From contig NZ_JMMA01000002.1 of the NCBI RefSeq assembly GCF_000686125.1, forward strand, positions 2,976,001 to 3,040,000: a stretch of DNA of 64,000 bases, in the 5' to 3' direction. The position numbers were made by a program, and so were the translations under genes. This document shows, in pieces, positions 34,399-42,194 of this stretch. The notes under the pieces are model-generated. The model had not been told where the DNA came from and ran no database searches. It saw nothing but the letters and a program-made list of their open reading frames with translations. Source of the DNA: Ruminococcus sp. NK3A76. GTDB lineage: Bacteria > Bacillota > Clostridia > Oscillospirales > Ruminococcaceae. Positions within the stretch are counted from its first letter, which is position 1, and every line of letters starts with the position of its first letter.

Positions 34399-34474
34399 TA
34401 CGCATATTATACAAACAGAATATTCATTTTTAGGCATATAAACCATTGTTTACAAAAAGCACACATAACATGGC

Positions 34475-34503
34475 TTGACAAATTTTGTTTGATAAGATAT
34501 AAT
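34475..34503 (+). promoter_or_regulatory. promoter of the MarR/OhrR gene
   Basis: TTGACA, 17-base spacer, TATAAT, plus strand. Confidence 0.88.
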
Positions 34504-34543
34504 TTAATCGGATACATCATCAGATGAAAGGAGCCTGCACCTT

Positions 34544-34999
34544 ATGGATAACATAAAGCCCAACGTCTGCGAGCAGCTCAGACTTGAAAATCAGCTGTGC
34601 TTTCCGCTGTATGCAGCGTCAAGACAGATAGTAAACAAATACACCCCTCACCTGAAGCCGCTGGGTATAACCTATACACAGTATCTGGTGTTCCTTGTGC
34701 TGGGCGAGTGCGGCGAGATGAAGGTGAGCGAGATAGGCTCAAAGCTGATGCTCGATAACGGCACCCTCTCTCCCCTGCTCAAAAAGCTCGAAAAGGAAGG
34801 CTATATCACACGCTCACGCAGCAGCGAGGACGAGAGGATAGTTATGATATCCCTTACTCAGAAGGGCGTGGAGTTCTATAACGGCCTTTCGGATATCCCC
34901 GGGAAGATAGGCTCATGCGTCTGCCTTGACAGCAAAAAGGCAGGCGAGCTCTACACGCTTTTGTATGAGCTCTTAGGCTCAATGCAGGAAAATCAGTAA
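34544..34999 (+). CDS. MarR-family regulator, OhrR-like (peroxide sensing)
   Basis: 151 residues. LENQLCFPLYAASRQIVNKY near residue 15 carries the single N-terminal cysteine at the place used by OhrR to sense organic hydroperoxides, followed by PLGITYTQYLVFLVLGE, both strongly OhrR-like. The winged helix (LDNGTLSPLLKKLEKEGYI, RSSEDERIVMISLTQKG) is complete. A second Cys pair (SCVC) lies near the C-terminus, so the mechanism could be of the two-Cys kind. AAAGGAG precedes the ATG. No ohr peroxidase gene is adjacent, so the target is elsewhere or unknown. Confidence 0.85.
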   Translation: MDNIKPNVCEQLRLENQLCFPLYAASRQIVNKYTPHLKPLGITYTQYLVFLVLGECGEMKVSEIGSKLMLDNGTLSPLLKKLEKEGYITRSRSSEDERIVMISLTQKGVEFYNGLSDIPGKIGSCVCLDSKKAGELYTLLYELLGSMQENQ

Positions 35000-35048
35000 A
35001 AATATATGATGTTTTGTCTATAAAAGCATATTTTTTTCAAAAAAAGGA

Positions 35049-35077
35049 TTGCATTTTTGTATTTAATATGATATAAT
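35049..35077 (+). promoter_or_regulatory. promoter of the GGDEF gene
   Basis: TTGCAT, 17-base spacer, TATAAT, plus strand. Confidence 0.75.
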
Positions 35078-35120
35078 ATATTGTGTATAATTATTTCCAC
35101 TCAAGGAGGTCGCTCATGTT

Positions 35121-37031
35121 ATGAAACGTAAGACTATTGCCGTCTGCGTCACTGGCTACGACGATCAAAACGAAATGATGAAAGTTAAAGGCGCTCTTGA
35201 CCGCTGCAAAGAACTGGGCTATAACCTTCTGACATTTTTTAATTCGCAGAGAAAGCCGGAGCTCAATCTCGACCTTGTTATCCCCGAGGATATCATAAAC
35301 GGTGAGATGCAGGTGCTGAGACTTATAAACTATGACCTTATCGACGGTATCATAGTTTTCGGTGAGTCGATGCTCTCGCCCGATATGCTCGGCGAGATAG
35401 CCGCCGAGGCTAAGAAGAGGGGCATTCCTATGGTCGATATCGACGACCCGATGTTCGATGTCTGCGAGAAGATAACCCTCTCAAACGAAAATGCCATGGA
35501 AGGCGTTATCAGACACCTTGTCGAAGATCACGGCTTCACTAAGATAGACTTTATCAACGGCTTCAAGAACAATCCGCAGTCCGATGAAAGACTTGCCGCA
35601 TACAAGAAGGTGCTCACCGAGCACGGCATACCGATCGAGGAGCACAGGATACATTACGGCGAGTTCTGGAGACGTGCTATCGTATGTACAAAGAACATAA
35701 TAGCTCGTGGAGAATTGCCCGAGGCTATAGCCTGTGCAAACGACACTATGGCTATCTACTGTATGGACACGCTGAAGGAAGCAGGCTACCGTATCCCCGA
35801 GGATGTCGTTGTAACAGGCTTTGACGCTACTCTTGACAGCGCCCAGTGCAAGCCTACGCTCACCACCGCAAGGCGTGCTATATACGAATCCGGTATCGTA
35901 GCTATCGACAAGCTCACAAGAATGATGAACGGCGAGAAGGTCGAGTATGACACCTCTGTTGAATCGGTGCTCGTCAAGGGCGAATCATGCGGCTGTGTGC
36001 CCTTTATGCCCCGCAAGGAAGAGACATACGAGGAAAAGTACGAGGTCATCAACCGCTTCAAGCAGTTCAACAGATATATCCTTTATATGAACTCAGAGTT
36101 CTCGAACATCAAGAACGCCGAGGAGCTCTATGAGCCTATGACCGAGGGCTGCAGGCTGTTCCAGTTCAAGAAGCTGTATGTCTGCATCAACATAGACATC
36201 CAGCACAAGCAGGACCTTGTTGACATAGACGAGAAAAACCCCTGGCAGATACCTGACAGAATGGTCTCGATGTTCAAGCACGGCCACGATATCGAGGACG
36301 GCACAGAGTTTGACACGAAGGACCTTATCCCAGGCGGATTTGACGATGAGGACGCTCCGGTGAATTACCTCTTTGCGCCGCTCTATTTCAAGAAGAACTT
36401 CCTGGGCTATGTTGCCGTTGTTCCGCCAGAGGGCGGTCTTGAAGGCGAGATGTTCTCGGCGTGGCTGGTAGCAATATCAAACAACGCCGGCTCCTTCTAC
36501 ATGAACAACGAGCTCTCCGAGGCTATCGGCGAGCTGCAGAAGCTCTATCTGCGTGACCCGCTCACAGGCCTTTACAACAGACGAGGGCTCAACAAGTTTG
36601 AAAAGCCCTACATCGAGAAAGCTATCAGCGAGGGCAAGATCCCTGTGCTTATCTGCGCTGACGTTGACGGCCTAAAAAAGGTCAACGACAACTTCGGCCA
36701 CGAGGAGGGCGACAATGCCATCATCAGAAGCTCCTCGGCACTTATCAGGTGCTTCCCGGTGGGCAGTATATGCGTAAGGACAGGCGGCGACGAGTTCCTC
36801 GTAATATCGGCATTTGACGACGAGAAGGAGCTCAAAGCGTCTATCAAGGACGTTTACCACAACCTTGAAGAATACAACGCAATAAGCAACAAGCCCTACA
36901 AGGTAGGCTGCTCCTGCGGCTATGCGATAGTTCCCAAGGACGAAGAATATGACCTTGACGAGATACAGAAGCTCGCCGACAGGAATATGTACGACGAAAA
37001 GATAAAGCGCAAGGCTGTAAGAAAAGACTGA
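35121..37031 (+). CDS. LacI/PBP1-type sensor fused to GGDEF diguanylate cyclase
   Basis: 636 residues, no signal peptide or membrane helix. Residues about 5-295 resemble the ligand-binding half of LacI-type regulators without the DNA-binding headpiece: KTIAVCVTGYDDQNEMM, ...YDLIDGIIVFGES, ...AIACANDTMAIYCMDTLKEA, ...PEDVVVTGFDAT, ...PTLTT. A GAF-like stretch of about 150 residues follows, then a GGDEF domain from about 475: DPLTGLYNRRGL, ICADVDGLKKVND, FGHEEGD, RTGGDEFLV. The active-site GGDEF and metal-binding residues are intact, so it should make c-di-GMP in response to a cytoplasmic small molecule, perhaps a sugar. GGAGG lies about 11 bases before the ATG. A c-di-GMP riboswitch is present elsewhere in this window (17385-17470). 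Confidence 0.92.
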   Translation: MKRKTIAVCVTGYDDQNEMMKVKGALDRCKELGYNLLTFFNSQRKPELNLDLVIPEDIINGEMQVLRLINYDLIDGIIVFGESMLSPDMLGEIAAEAKKRGIPMVDIDDPMFDVCEKITLSNENAMEGVIRHLVEDHGFTKIDFINGFKNNPQSDERLAAYKKVLTEHGIPIEEHRIHYGEFWRRAIVCTKNIIARGELPEAIACANDTMAIYCMDTLKEAGYRIPEDVVVTGFDATLDSAQCKPTLTTARRAIYESGIVAIDKLTRMMNGEKVEYDTSVESVLVKGESCGCVPFMPRKEETYEEKYEVINRFKQFNRYILYMNSEFSNIKNAEELYEPMTEGCRLFQFKKLYVCINIDIQHKQDLVDIDEKNPWQIPDRMVSMFKHGHDIEDGTEFDTKDLIPGGFDDEDAPVNYLFAPLYFKKNFLGYVAVVPPEGGLEGEMFSAWLVAISNNAGSFYMNNELSEAIGELQKLYLRDPLTGLYNRRGLNKFEKPYIEKAISEGKIPVLICADVDGLKKVNDNFGHEEGDNAIIRSSSALIRCFPVGSICVRTGGDEFLVISAFDDEKELKASIKDVYHNLEEYNAISNKPYKVGCSCGYAIVPKDEEYDLDEIQKLADRNMYDEKIKRKAVRKD

Positions 37032-37034
37032 TAT

Positions 37035-37067
37035 ACCGCCCCTCTGCCGTGTGATAGGCAGGGGGGC
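37035..37067 (+). other. strong GC hairpin after the GGDEF gene
   Basis: CGCCCCTCTGCC pairs with GGCAGGGGGGCG around an 8-base loop, just after the stop codon. No T run follows, so it may be an RNA-stabilising or attenuating hairpin rather than a terminator. Confidence 0.5.
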
Positions 37068-37098
37068 GTAATCAAAGAATAAATGAGGTGTTTGACTT

Positions 37099-37671
37099 TT
37101 GAAGATATATACCATAATAGGCGGCATCAACGGTGTCGGCAAAAGCAGCCTTTCAGGTCTTCTGTCTGCCGAGACTACCGAGCTTGGCATGATCGTCGAT
37201 ACTGATAAGCTCAACCTTAAACACGGCGGTGACAGAATGAAAGGCGGCAAGGAAGCAGTCGCCCTGATAAACAGCTGCCTTGACAGCGGCGTGAATTTCA
37301 CTCAGGAAACTACGCTCTCAGGCGTAAAGACCCTTAAAACGATAAAGAAAGCCAAGGAGCTCGGCTATTACATCAAGCTCTATTATATAGGCGTAAGCTC
37401 CTGTAATGAAAGCCTTGAACGTATCGCAAACAGGGTCAGAAAGGGCGGCCATGATATCCCCGCAGAGGACGTGCAAAGGCGTTATGAAAAGCGCTTTGAA
37501 GACCTTGACAGGGTGCTGCCATACTGCAATGAGGTCAAGTTCTTTGACAACGAGAACGGATTTTCCGAGGCAGCCGAGTACAGAAACGGCGGCATAATAC
37601 CCAAATGCGCCGTACTTCCCGACTGGCTCGCAGAATACAAAAAACATTATGAAAGCAGGGAAACGATATGA
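37099..37671 (+). CDS. zeta-toxin-like P-loop kinase
   Basis: 190 residues. Walker A GGINGVGKSSL near residue 8, QETTLSG in the middle (zeta toxins have a catalytic loop here), then YIGVSSCNESLERIANRVRK and the lid Arg pattern GGHDIPAEDVQRRYEKRFED, as in zeta toxin/UDP-N-acetylglucosamine kinase and related uncharacterised kinases. The start is a TTG with GAGGTG eight bases upstream. No epsilon-type antitoxin is adjacent, and the downstream genes are metabolic, so it may be a housekeeping small-molecule kinase rather than a toxin. Its end overlaps the next gene as ATGA. Confidence 0.82.
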   Translation: MKIYTIIGGINGVGKSSLSGLLSAETTELGMIVDTDKLNLKHGGDRMKGGKEAVALINSCLDSGVNFTQETTLSGVKTLKTIKKAKELGYYIKLYYIGVSSCNESLERIANRVRKGGHDIPAEDVQRRYEKRFEDLDRVLPYCNEVKFFDNENGFSEAAEYRNGGIIPKCAVLPDWLAEYKKHYESRETI

Positions 37672-37919
37672 TAGAATTCCGCTACGACACACAGCTGCTG
37701 CTCGAAGCTGAGGGCATTGACGAGGACGAGCTGTTTGACTACATCACCGACCACTTCACAGGCGACAGCCTGCTCGTTGTGACAGACGATGACACGACAA
37801 AGCTGCACTTCCACACCAACGAGCCCTGGAAGATACTCGAATACTGCGCTTCCTTGGGCGAGATATACGATATCGTCGTCGAGGATATGGACAGGCAGGC
37901 AAGAGGGCTCAAGGGATAA
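37668..37919 (+). CDS. standalone FakA/DAK2 C-terminal-like domain
   Basis: 83 residues. EFRYDTQLLLEAEGIDEDEL, GDSLLVVTDDDTTKLHFHTN, then PWKILEYCASLGEIYDIVVE read like the last domain of FakA (YloV, DAK2-fusion kinase of fatty acids), where H(F/V)HTN(E/D)P and the closing ...I..EDM are conserved. Here it stands alone without the kinase or DegV-interacting parts. ATGA overlap with the kinase gene and TAATG overlap with the MaoC gene: one operon. Possibly a remnant kept as a binding subunit. Confidence 0.75.
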   Translation: MIEFRYDTQLLLEAEGIDEDELFDYITDHFTGDSLLVVTDDDTTKLHFHTNEPWKILEYCASLGEIYDIVVEDMDRQARGLKG

Positions 37920-38362
37920 TGTATTACGAGGATATAAGCACAGGCGACAGGCTCACCCTTGCCCCGGTGACGGTGGATAAGGACGATATGATATCATTTG
38001 CAAGGCAATATAACCCCGTGCCGATACACACCGACGAGGAATACGCCAAAGCTGCCCGTGCAGGCAGGCTCACATCATCAGGGCTTTATACCTTTGCGCT
38101 CATGTGGGCTGAGTATGTCGTGCAGGACTTTGGCGGCGAGCAGACGCTTGCAGGGCTGTCAATGCGGCTCGATTTCAAAGCGCCGGTGTTTGCAGGAGAT
38201 GTGCTCTCAGGCACTGCCGAGGTGATACAAAAGCGTGAGCGCAACCCCTACAACGGCATCTTCACTGTCAGGATAGATATTTTCAACTCCTCCGGCTTCC
38301 TCGTGCTCACAAGCGAGACTGACACGGTGGTAAAGCGCCGCCCGAAGGAGGGAAACTCATGA
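37919..38362 (+). CDS. MaoC-like (R)-specific enoyl hydratase family protein
   Basis: 147 residues, one hot-dog domain: MYYEDISTGDRLTLAPVTVD, then the hydratase motif region FARQYNPVPIHTDEEYAKAA with the catalytic Asp/His equivalents (NPVPIHTD), GRLTSSGLYTF, and FKAPVFAGDVLSGTAEV. These motifs match MaoC/PhaJ proteins. Likely acts on an acyl-thioester. It overlaps both neighbours by a few bases. Confidence 0.88.
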   Translation: MYYEDISTGDRLTLAPVTVDKDDMISFARQYNPVPIHTDEEYAKAARAGRLTSSGLYTFALMWAEYVVQDFGGEQTLAGLSMRLDFKAPVFAGDVLSGTAEVIQKRERNPYNGIFTVRIDIFNSSGFLVLTSETDTVVKRRPKEGNS

Positions 38363-38907
38363 AAAAGCTGTGTGTTCTTTTCCCGGGCATAGGCTATCAC
38401 TGCGACAAGCCGCTTCTCTACTACAGCGGCAAGCTCGCAAGGGCGAGGGGCTATGATGTCATAGCGCTGAAATACTCGGGCTTCCCCGACGGCGCCAAAG
38501 GCAACGACGAGAAGATGCGCCTTGCTGCCTCACACGCACTCTCGCAAAGCGAGCAGCAGCTTGAAGGCGTTAGGTTTGAAGATTACGGGCGCATAATATT
38601 CATAGGCAAGAGCATAGGCACAGCCGCCTGCCTTGAATACCGGCAGCTGCATAACATCTCCGCCGGAGGTATACTTTTCACACCTCTTGTTTTCACCTTC
38701 GGGCATGACACAAAGGGCTTTACCGCCTTTCACGGCACAGCCGACCCCTGGGCAGCCACCGCCGACATAGAGCGTCTTTGCAGCGAGCACTCTGTACCCC
38801 TGCACATCTACCCCGGCACCAACCACTCGCTCGAATCCAATGACCCTCTTAGCGACCTGCGCTCGCTTTGTGATATTATGGAAAAGGCCGGGAAGACGAT
38901 CGTATAA
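38359..38907 (+). CDS. alpha/beta hydrolase
   Basis: 182 residues. Nucleophile elbow IGKSIGTAA (GxSxG) near residue 80, a later Asp in HGTADPWAAT, and the His in GTNHSLESND, giving a full catalytic triad in the usual order. The size is that of small dienelactone-hydrolase/esterase-like proteins. ATGA overlap with the MaoC gene; last gene of the four-gene operon 37099-38907. Could release an acyl product made by the operon. Confidence 0.85.
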   Translation: MKKLCVLFPGIGYHCDKPLLYYSGKLARARGYDVIALKYSGFPDGAKGNDEKMRLAASHALSQSEQQLEGVRFEDYGRIIFIGKSIGTAACLEYRQLHNISAGGILFTPLVFTFGHDTKGFTAFHGTADPWAATADIERLCSEHSVPLHIYPGTNHSLESNDPLSDLRSLCDIMEKAGKTIV

Positions 38908-39041
38908 AATAAGAAAGAATATAAAAAAAGAATAATGAATAAAAAGGTATCGGCTACGCCGATGATTTAAATATCATCGGCCGCAGGTCGATACCTCTAT
39001 TTTTATTTCTTATTTATTCTTTCTTCTTTATTCTTTTAGCA
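38906..39041. repeat. AT-rich long hairpin repeat, family B, copy 1
   Basis: Arms of AAGAATAATGAATAAAAAGG type pair with CCTCTATTTTTATTTCTT; the centre is GGTATCG...GATGAT-ATCATC...CGATACC. Closely related to 61331-61475. It ends at TTTTAGCAG followed by a separate palindrome GCAGGCGCTTT/AAAGCGCCTGC (39039-39062). Confidence 0.85.
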
Positions 39042-39069
39042 GGCGCTTTGAAAAGCGCCTGCGCATATT

Positions 39070-40002
39070 TTACCAGTGCTGGTCTACCTTAGTCTCGCCG
39101 GTCTCCTTGTTGTATGCAACGCTGTAGCCGTGCTCAGCTGTGTATACATTGTACCATGCGTAGGTCTCGTTCTCGCTCCACATCTCCATAGTGGTGATGT
39201 CGCCCTCGACCTGACCTGCAACTGCCGATCTTACAGCCGACTCGTCAGCGGAAGGTGCTTCAGATGTAGTTGTAGTCTCTGTCTCACCGTCTTCGTTGGT
39301 GGTGGTCGTAGTAGTTGTCTCATCGTCGGCAGCGGACGTGGTGGTAGTAGTATCTGTGTTGCCGTTCTCGTCGGTAGTTGTTGTGGTAGTAGTATCATCT
39401 TCCTTAAGAACGCCTGTTGTAGTTGTCGTAGCAGGTGTGCCGTCGTCGTTTGTAGCCTTTGTCACATCGGGCTCTTCGTCGTCATCGTCTACGCTTGCCG
39501 AATCAGCCGGCTCCTCAGAAGCTGCTGTAGCAGCCGCTGTGTTCTTGACTGTTATCTTGCCGGAGTCATTGTTGTTGCCAAACAGCTTTGTAGCAACAGC
39601 AAGGCAAACTATAGCCACGACAATGATACCTACTGCGATAACGAGCACCATTATGTAAAGGCGCTTCTTATCGTCGTCATCTTCGTCATCGTCTTCGTCG
39701 TCGTAATCATATTCATCATCGTCATCTTCCTCGATGCGGCGGCGTGAAGGTGCGGGAGCTCTTCTCTCTATTCTCTCAGGCTCTTCCTCTACATCATCGT
39801 CATCATCATCACCGAGATCTACGCTGCGTGCATATTCCTCACTCTTTGAAGGCTCTGCCTTCTTGAAGATGATAGTATCGCCCTTGGCAGCTGCATCTTC
39901 TTCCTCCTCGCTCTGGTCAACGAGCAGCGAGTGGCAGTACTTGCAGAGTATAGCCTCCTTCTGTATCTCTTTTCCGCAGTGCGGACATACTTTTGTCTCC
40001 AT
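39070..40002 (-). CDS. zinc-ribbon membrane protein with acidic and Thr-rich linkers
   Basis: 310 residues. N-terminal zinc ribbon (CPHCGKEI, CKYC), a very acidic segment with runs of Asp/Glu, one membrane helix (residues about 114-138, YIMVLVIAVGIIVVAIVCL), a long Thr/Asp/Glu-rich extracytoplasmic linker with four runs of five to seven Thr, and a small C-terminal domain (WSENETYAWYNVYTAEHGYS). The layout (cytoplasmic zinc ribbon, membrane pass, disordered spacer, exposed domain) is seen in Firmicute proteins of unknown role. GGATG precedes the ATG. The repeats in the DNA could vary by slippage. Confidence 0.85.
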   Translation of the reverse strand: METKVCPHCGKEIQKEAILCKYCHSLLVDQSEEEEDAAAKGDTIIFKKAEPSKSEEYARSVDLGDDDDDDVEEEPERIERRAPAPSRRRIEEDDDDEYDYDDEDDDEDDDDKKRLYIMVLVIAVGIIVVAIVCLAVATKLFGNNNDSGKITVKNTAAATAASEEPADSASVDDDDEEPDVTKATNDDGTPATTTTTGVLKEDDTTTTTTTDENGNTDTTTTTSAADDETTTTTTTNEDGETETTTTSEAPSADESAVRSAVAGQVEGDITTMEMWSENETYAWYNVYTAEHGYSVAYNKETGETKVDQHW

Positions 40003-40222
40003 TTATATATCCATCCTTTCTCAAACGATTAAGTTTATAAAGTCATATATTTCTGCATAATAATATTCTATCACAGTTAAACGCAAAAATCAACCTTTTT
40101 TAATGATTTTTTTCTAAAAAGCGGCATATATAGTATATACACGACAAAAAGCGGACTATATTTTGATGTTACATAATATACATTGCACTATCGCAAAGGG
40201 TGATAAAAGGGCTGTTTTGCAC
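40003..40222. other. intergenic region without recognised content
   Basis: Upstream of the zinc-ribbon gene and before the tRNA-Pro promoter. AT-rich; contains AAAAGCGGCATATATA and a partial repeat of it (AAAAGCGGACTATATT) 35 bases apart. No gene or clear promoter seen. Confidence 0.4.
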
Positions 40223-40251
40223 TTGACAAAGCAGAAAAAGTATAGTATAAT
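40223..40251 (+). promoter_or_regulatory. promoter of tRNA-Pro
   Basis: TTGACA, 17-base spacer, TATAAT, plus strand, 19 bases before the tRNA. Confidence 0.9.
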
Positions 40252-40270
40252 AATAAAGTTATGAATACCC

Positions 40271-40347
40271 CGGGGCGTAACTCAGCTTGGTAGAGTGCTT
40301 GGTTTGGGACCAAGATGCCGCAGGTTCAAGTCCTGTCGCCCCGACCA
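40271..40347 (+). tRNA. tRNA-Pro (anticodon TGG)
   Basis: Acceptor stem CGGGGCG/CGCCCCG, discriminator A and an encoded CCA. The D arm has AACTCAGCTTGGTAGAG, anticodon stem CTTGG/CCAAG with loop TTTGGGA (anticodon TGG), and T arm GGTTCAAGTCC. A hairpin GCCCCATAGC/GCTATGGGGC follows at 40351-40376, probably its terminator. Confidence 0.97.
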
Positions 40348-40373
40348 ACAGCGCCCCATAGCATTAGCTATGG

Positions 40374-40475
40374 GGCTAAAATAATAAATAAAAAAGAATA
40401 AAGAATAGTGAATAAAGAAATGTGCCGGGCGCTGTTGTATTATTCTTTATTCTTTATTATTTATTCTTTATTCTT
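40374..40475. repeat. AT-rich long hairpin repeat, family B-like, copy 2
   Basis: AATAAATAAAAAAGAATAAA with its near-complement TTTATTATTTATTCTTTA surrounds a short GC-rich centre (TGTGCCGGGCGCTGTTG). Same arm vocabulary as 38906-39041 and 61331-61475 but a different centre. Confidence 0.7.
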
Positions 40476-40496
40476 CAAAAAAGGAGAGCTCATCAG

Positions 40497-40853
40497 ATGA
40501 TATATAACAATCCCTTGCTTGAAAAATCGCTCATTTTTGCCGCAAGAATAGTAAAACTCAATCAGTACCTGATAAAAGAAAAGCACGAGACTGTTATATC
40601 GAAACAGATCGTCAGAAGCGGTACATCTATCGGAGCAAACGCAAACGAAGCAGTTTACGGTATCAGCAATGCGGACTTTATTTCCAAACTGCAGATCTCA
40701 CTTAAGGAAACTGCCGAAACAGAATACTGGCTCAGGCTTCTGATATTATCCGAGTACATAGAAAAAAAGCACGGAGAATCTATGCTTGATGATTGTCTTG
40801 AACTAAAGAGAATACTTATTGCTTCACTGAAAACTGCTAAGACCAAAAAATAA
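40497..40853 (+). CDS. four-helix-bundle protein (S23/IVP family)
   Basis: 118 residues, all helical. SLIFAARIVKLNQYLIKEK, ISKQIVRSGTSIGANANEAV, FISKLQISLKETAETEYWLR match the four-helix-bundle family first known from 23S rRNA intervening sequences and related to Avd of diversity-generating retroelements. ATG 40497 has GGAG about ten bases upstream; the longer frame reads through the repeat. No reverse transcriptase or variable repeat is nearby, so it is a free-standing member of unknown role. Confidence 0.88.
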   Translation: MIYNNPLLEKSLIFAARIVKLNQYLIKEKHETVISKQIVRSGTSIGANANEAVYGISNADFISKLQISLKETAETEYWLRLLILSEYIEKKHGESMLDDCLELKRILIASLKTAKTKK

Positions 40854-41077
40854 AATTTCCTTTTTGTTCGTCATTCACTAAAAGACGACGAAGAAGACAA
40901 AGAAGACTTCCCTTTTCTTCTTCATTACCGTTATCATTATCATTGTCCTTTTCTTTTTCCTTGTCTTCTTCCTTTACATTATCATTATCTATATCCTTTT
41001 CATTATCCTTATCAGTATCGTTTCGTAATACGAAACGATACGGCCGTATTACGCTCGTATATCCGCATAGCATAACA
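40854..41077. other. low-complexity tract and palindrome after the four-helix gene
   Basis: From about 40900 to 41015 the DNA is a degenerate TTATCATTATC/CTTTTTC array. At 41016-41038 ATCGTTTCGT-aat-ACGAAACGAT is a perfect 10-bp dyad, followed by CGGCCG. No convincing gene: the minus-strand ORF here encodes only Asp/Asn/Lys/Glu repeats. Confidence 0.5.
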
Positions 41078-41127
41078 AAAACAGAGGCACCGCCTATTTC
41101 AGGGCGTGTACCTCTGTTGCTTTTTTA
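41078..41127. terminator. bidirectional terminator
   Basis: ACAGAGGCACCGCC pairs with GGGCGTGTACCTCTGT with small mismatches; T-rich on the plus side (ctttttt), A-rich on the other, so it can end both the four-helix gene and the minus-strand gene at 41147. Confidence 0.75.
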
Positions 41128-41146
41128 TTTATCCGCAGCCGCTATA

Positions 41147-41872
41147 TCAGTGATTGAAGAAGCTGCTGAGCGAGAAGCCTGTCGGCATCGGGATAGTCAG
41201 CATATAAACTGTTGTCAGCACAAGTCCGACCACGCCGATGAACAGCACAGCCGTTCTGTTGGGCAGGCGCTTGAATACACCGACAATACCAAGCAGGAAC
41301 AGCACTACCGAGTAGATGACATTTACAAGGTTGTAAGCATCGCCGTTTGCGTTGTCCTTCTGGCCTTCTTCGAGCAGCTTCTGAGACTCGTCAAGAAGGT
41401 CGTTTGCATCTGCATAGTAGTTGTCTACCATTCCCGGAACGTCAAATGGCGACTGATACTTGCCGGGGTTCTTGTCCATCTCGTCAAATGCGTTCTGAAG
41501 GTTCTCAGAACCGTTCTCAGCTATGTAGTTGTCGATCTTTTCTTCAAGTATCTCAGCGGTCTCTGTCTCGCCTTTTGCATTTGCTATATCGAGCTCGTAG
41601 CAGTATTCGTTGTAGGTGCTCCATACCAGCTCGTCTGTGATGTTGTCCTGAAAGCCTGAGTTGTACACCGAGTTGCCCTCTGCTGCGAGGTTGTTGCTCT
41701 TGGTGTAGTTTGTCGCCTGGTTGCCGCCGTGAAGCGAGCCTATCCACGAAGCCCATGCTGTGAGCAGAGCTGTCACACCGAGGAATATCGCTACGAGCAC
41801 CTCGATAGCATTCTCACTTAAAAAGGGTTTCTTCTCGCTTTTCTCTGCTGCCTGGTTTTTTTCATCTGCCAT
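41147..41872 (-). CDS. membrane protein of unknown function (three membrane helices)
   Basis: 241 residues. A charged N-terminus, a membrane helix near residue 25-45 (AIEVLVAIFLGVTALLTAWA), a 130-residue helical acidic domain, then two C-terminal helices (VNVIYSVVLFLLGIVGVF; AVLFIGVVGLVLTTVYML). The layout resembles DUF4337-type proteins. AGGAGG lies before the ATG. Repeat copy 3 sits just upstream (41902-42073). Function unknown. Confidence 0.8.
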   Translation of the reverse strand: MADEKNQAAEKSEKKPFLSENAIEVLVAIFLGVTALLTAWASWIGSLHGGNQATNYTKSNNLAAEGNSVYNSGFQDNITDELVWSTYNEYCYELDIANAKGETETAEILEEKIDNYIAENGSENLQNAFDEMDKNPGKYQSPFDVPGMVDNYYADANDLLDESQKLLEEGQKDNANGDAYNLVNVIYSVVLFLLGIVGVFKRLPNRTAVLFIGVVGLVLTTVYMLTIPMPTGFSLSSFFNH

Positions 41873-41901
41873 TATCTGTTCCTCCTGTTATATTTCATTA
41901 A

Positions 41902-42073
41902 GGCAACACCGCACAACCATTGTACGTCAGACACGCAGTCAAATTTTTCGTCAGATTGGCTAAATTTACCGCAGGAATACTAACGTATTTCAAGGTAAAT
42001 TTGGGTAATATGACGGAAAATTTGCAAGTGGATGGCGTGCAAAGGTATCCGCCGGTGGTTGTGCGGTGTTGCC
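41902..42073 (+). repeat. 172-bp palindromic MITE-like element, copy 3
   Basis: Arms GGCAACACCGCACAACCA and TGGTTGTGCGGTGTTGCC pair perfectly over 18 bp; TTAA on both flanks (41898-41901, 42074-42077). The internal 130 bases are nearly identical to copy 2. Confidence 0.92.
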
Positions 42074-42165
42074 TTAAGGTACTCATATTATATCATACGT
42101 TCAGCATTATTTCAAGCACTTTTATAAAATATATGATACCCCGAGAAAAAATTTTTCTCCCCCTA

Positions 42166-42194
42166 TTGACAAAAGGGTAAGGGTGTGTTATACT
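42166..42194 (+). promoter_or_regulatory. promoter of the GntR/ABC operon
   Basis: TTGACA, 17-base spacer, TATACT, plus strand. The -10 lies at the edge of the operator dyad. Confidence 0.85.

Noticed and set aside
37099-37919. Epsilon/zeta-type toxin-antitoxin pair
   Set aside because: The small downstream protein matches a FakA-type C-terminal domain rather than an epsilon antitoxin, and the next genes are metabolic enzymes.
39296-39658. Val/Ser-rich plus-strand ORF opposite the zinc-ribbon gene
   Set aside because: It is the antisense of the Thr- and Asp-codon runs in the minus-strand gene; no ribosome site.
40497-40853. Diversity-generating retroelement (Avd-like protein)
   Set aside because: No reverse transcriptase, template repeat or variable repeat nearby; the protein fits the wider S23 four-helix family.
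40837-41073. Minus-strand ORF rich in Asp/Asn/Lys/Glu
   Set aside because: It is the translation of a low-complexity TTATCATTATC tract, begins in an unrelated palindrome and has no ribosome site.
41920-42180. ORF inside the 172-bp element as a real gene
   Set aside because: The same reading frame appears in all copies only because the DNA is repeated. It starts within the terminal arm without a ribosome site and runs out of the element.
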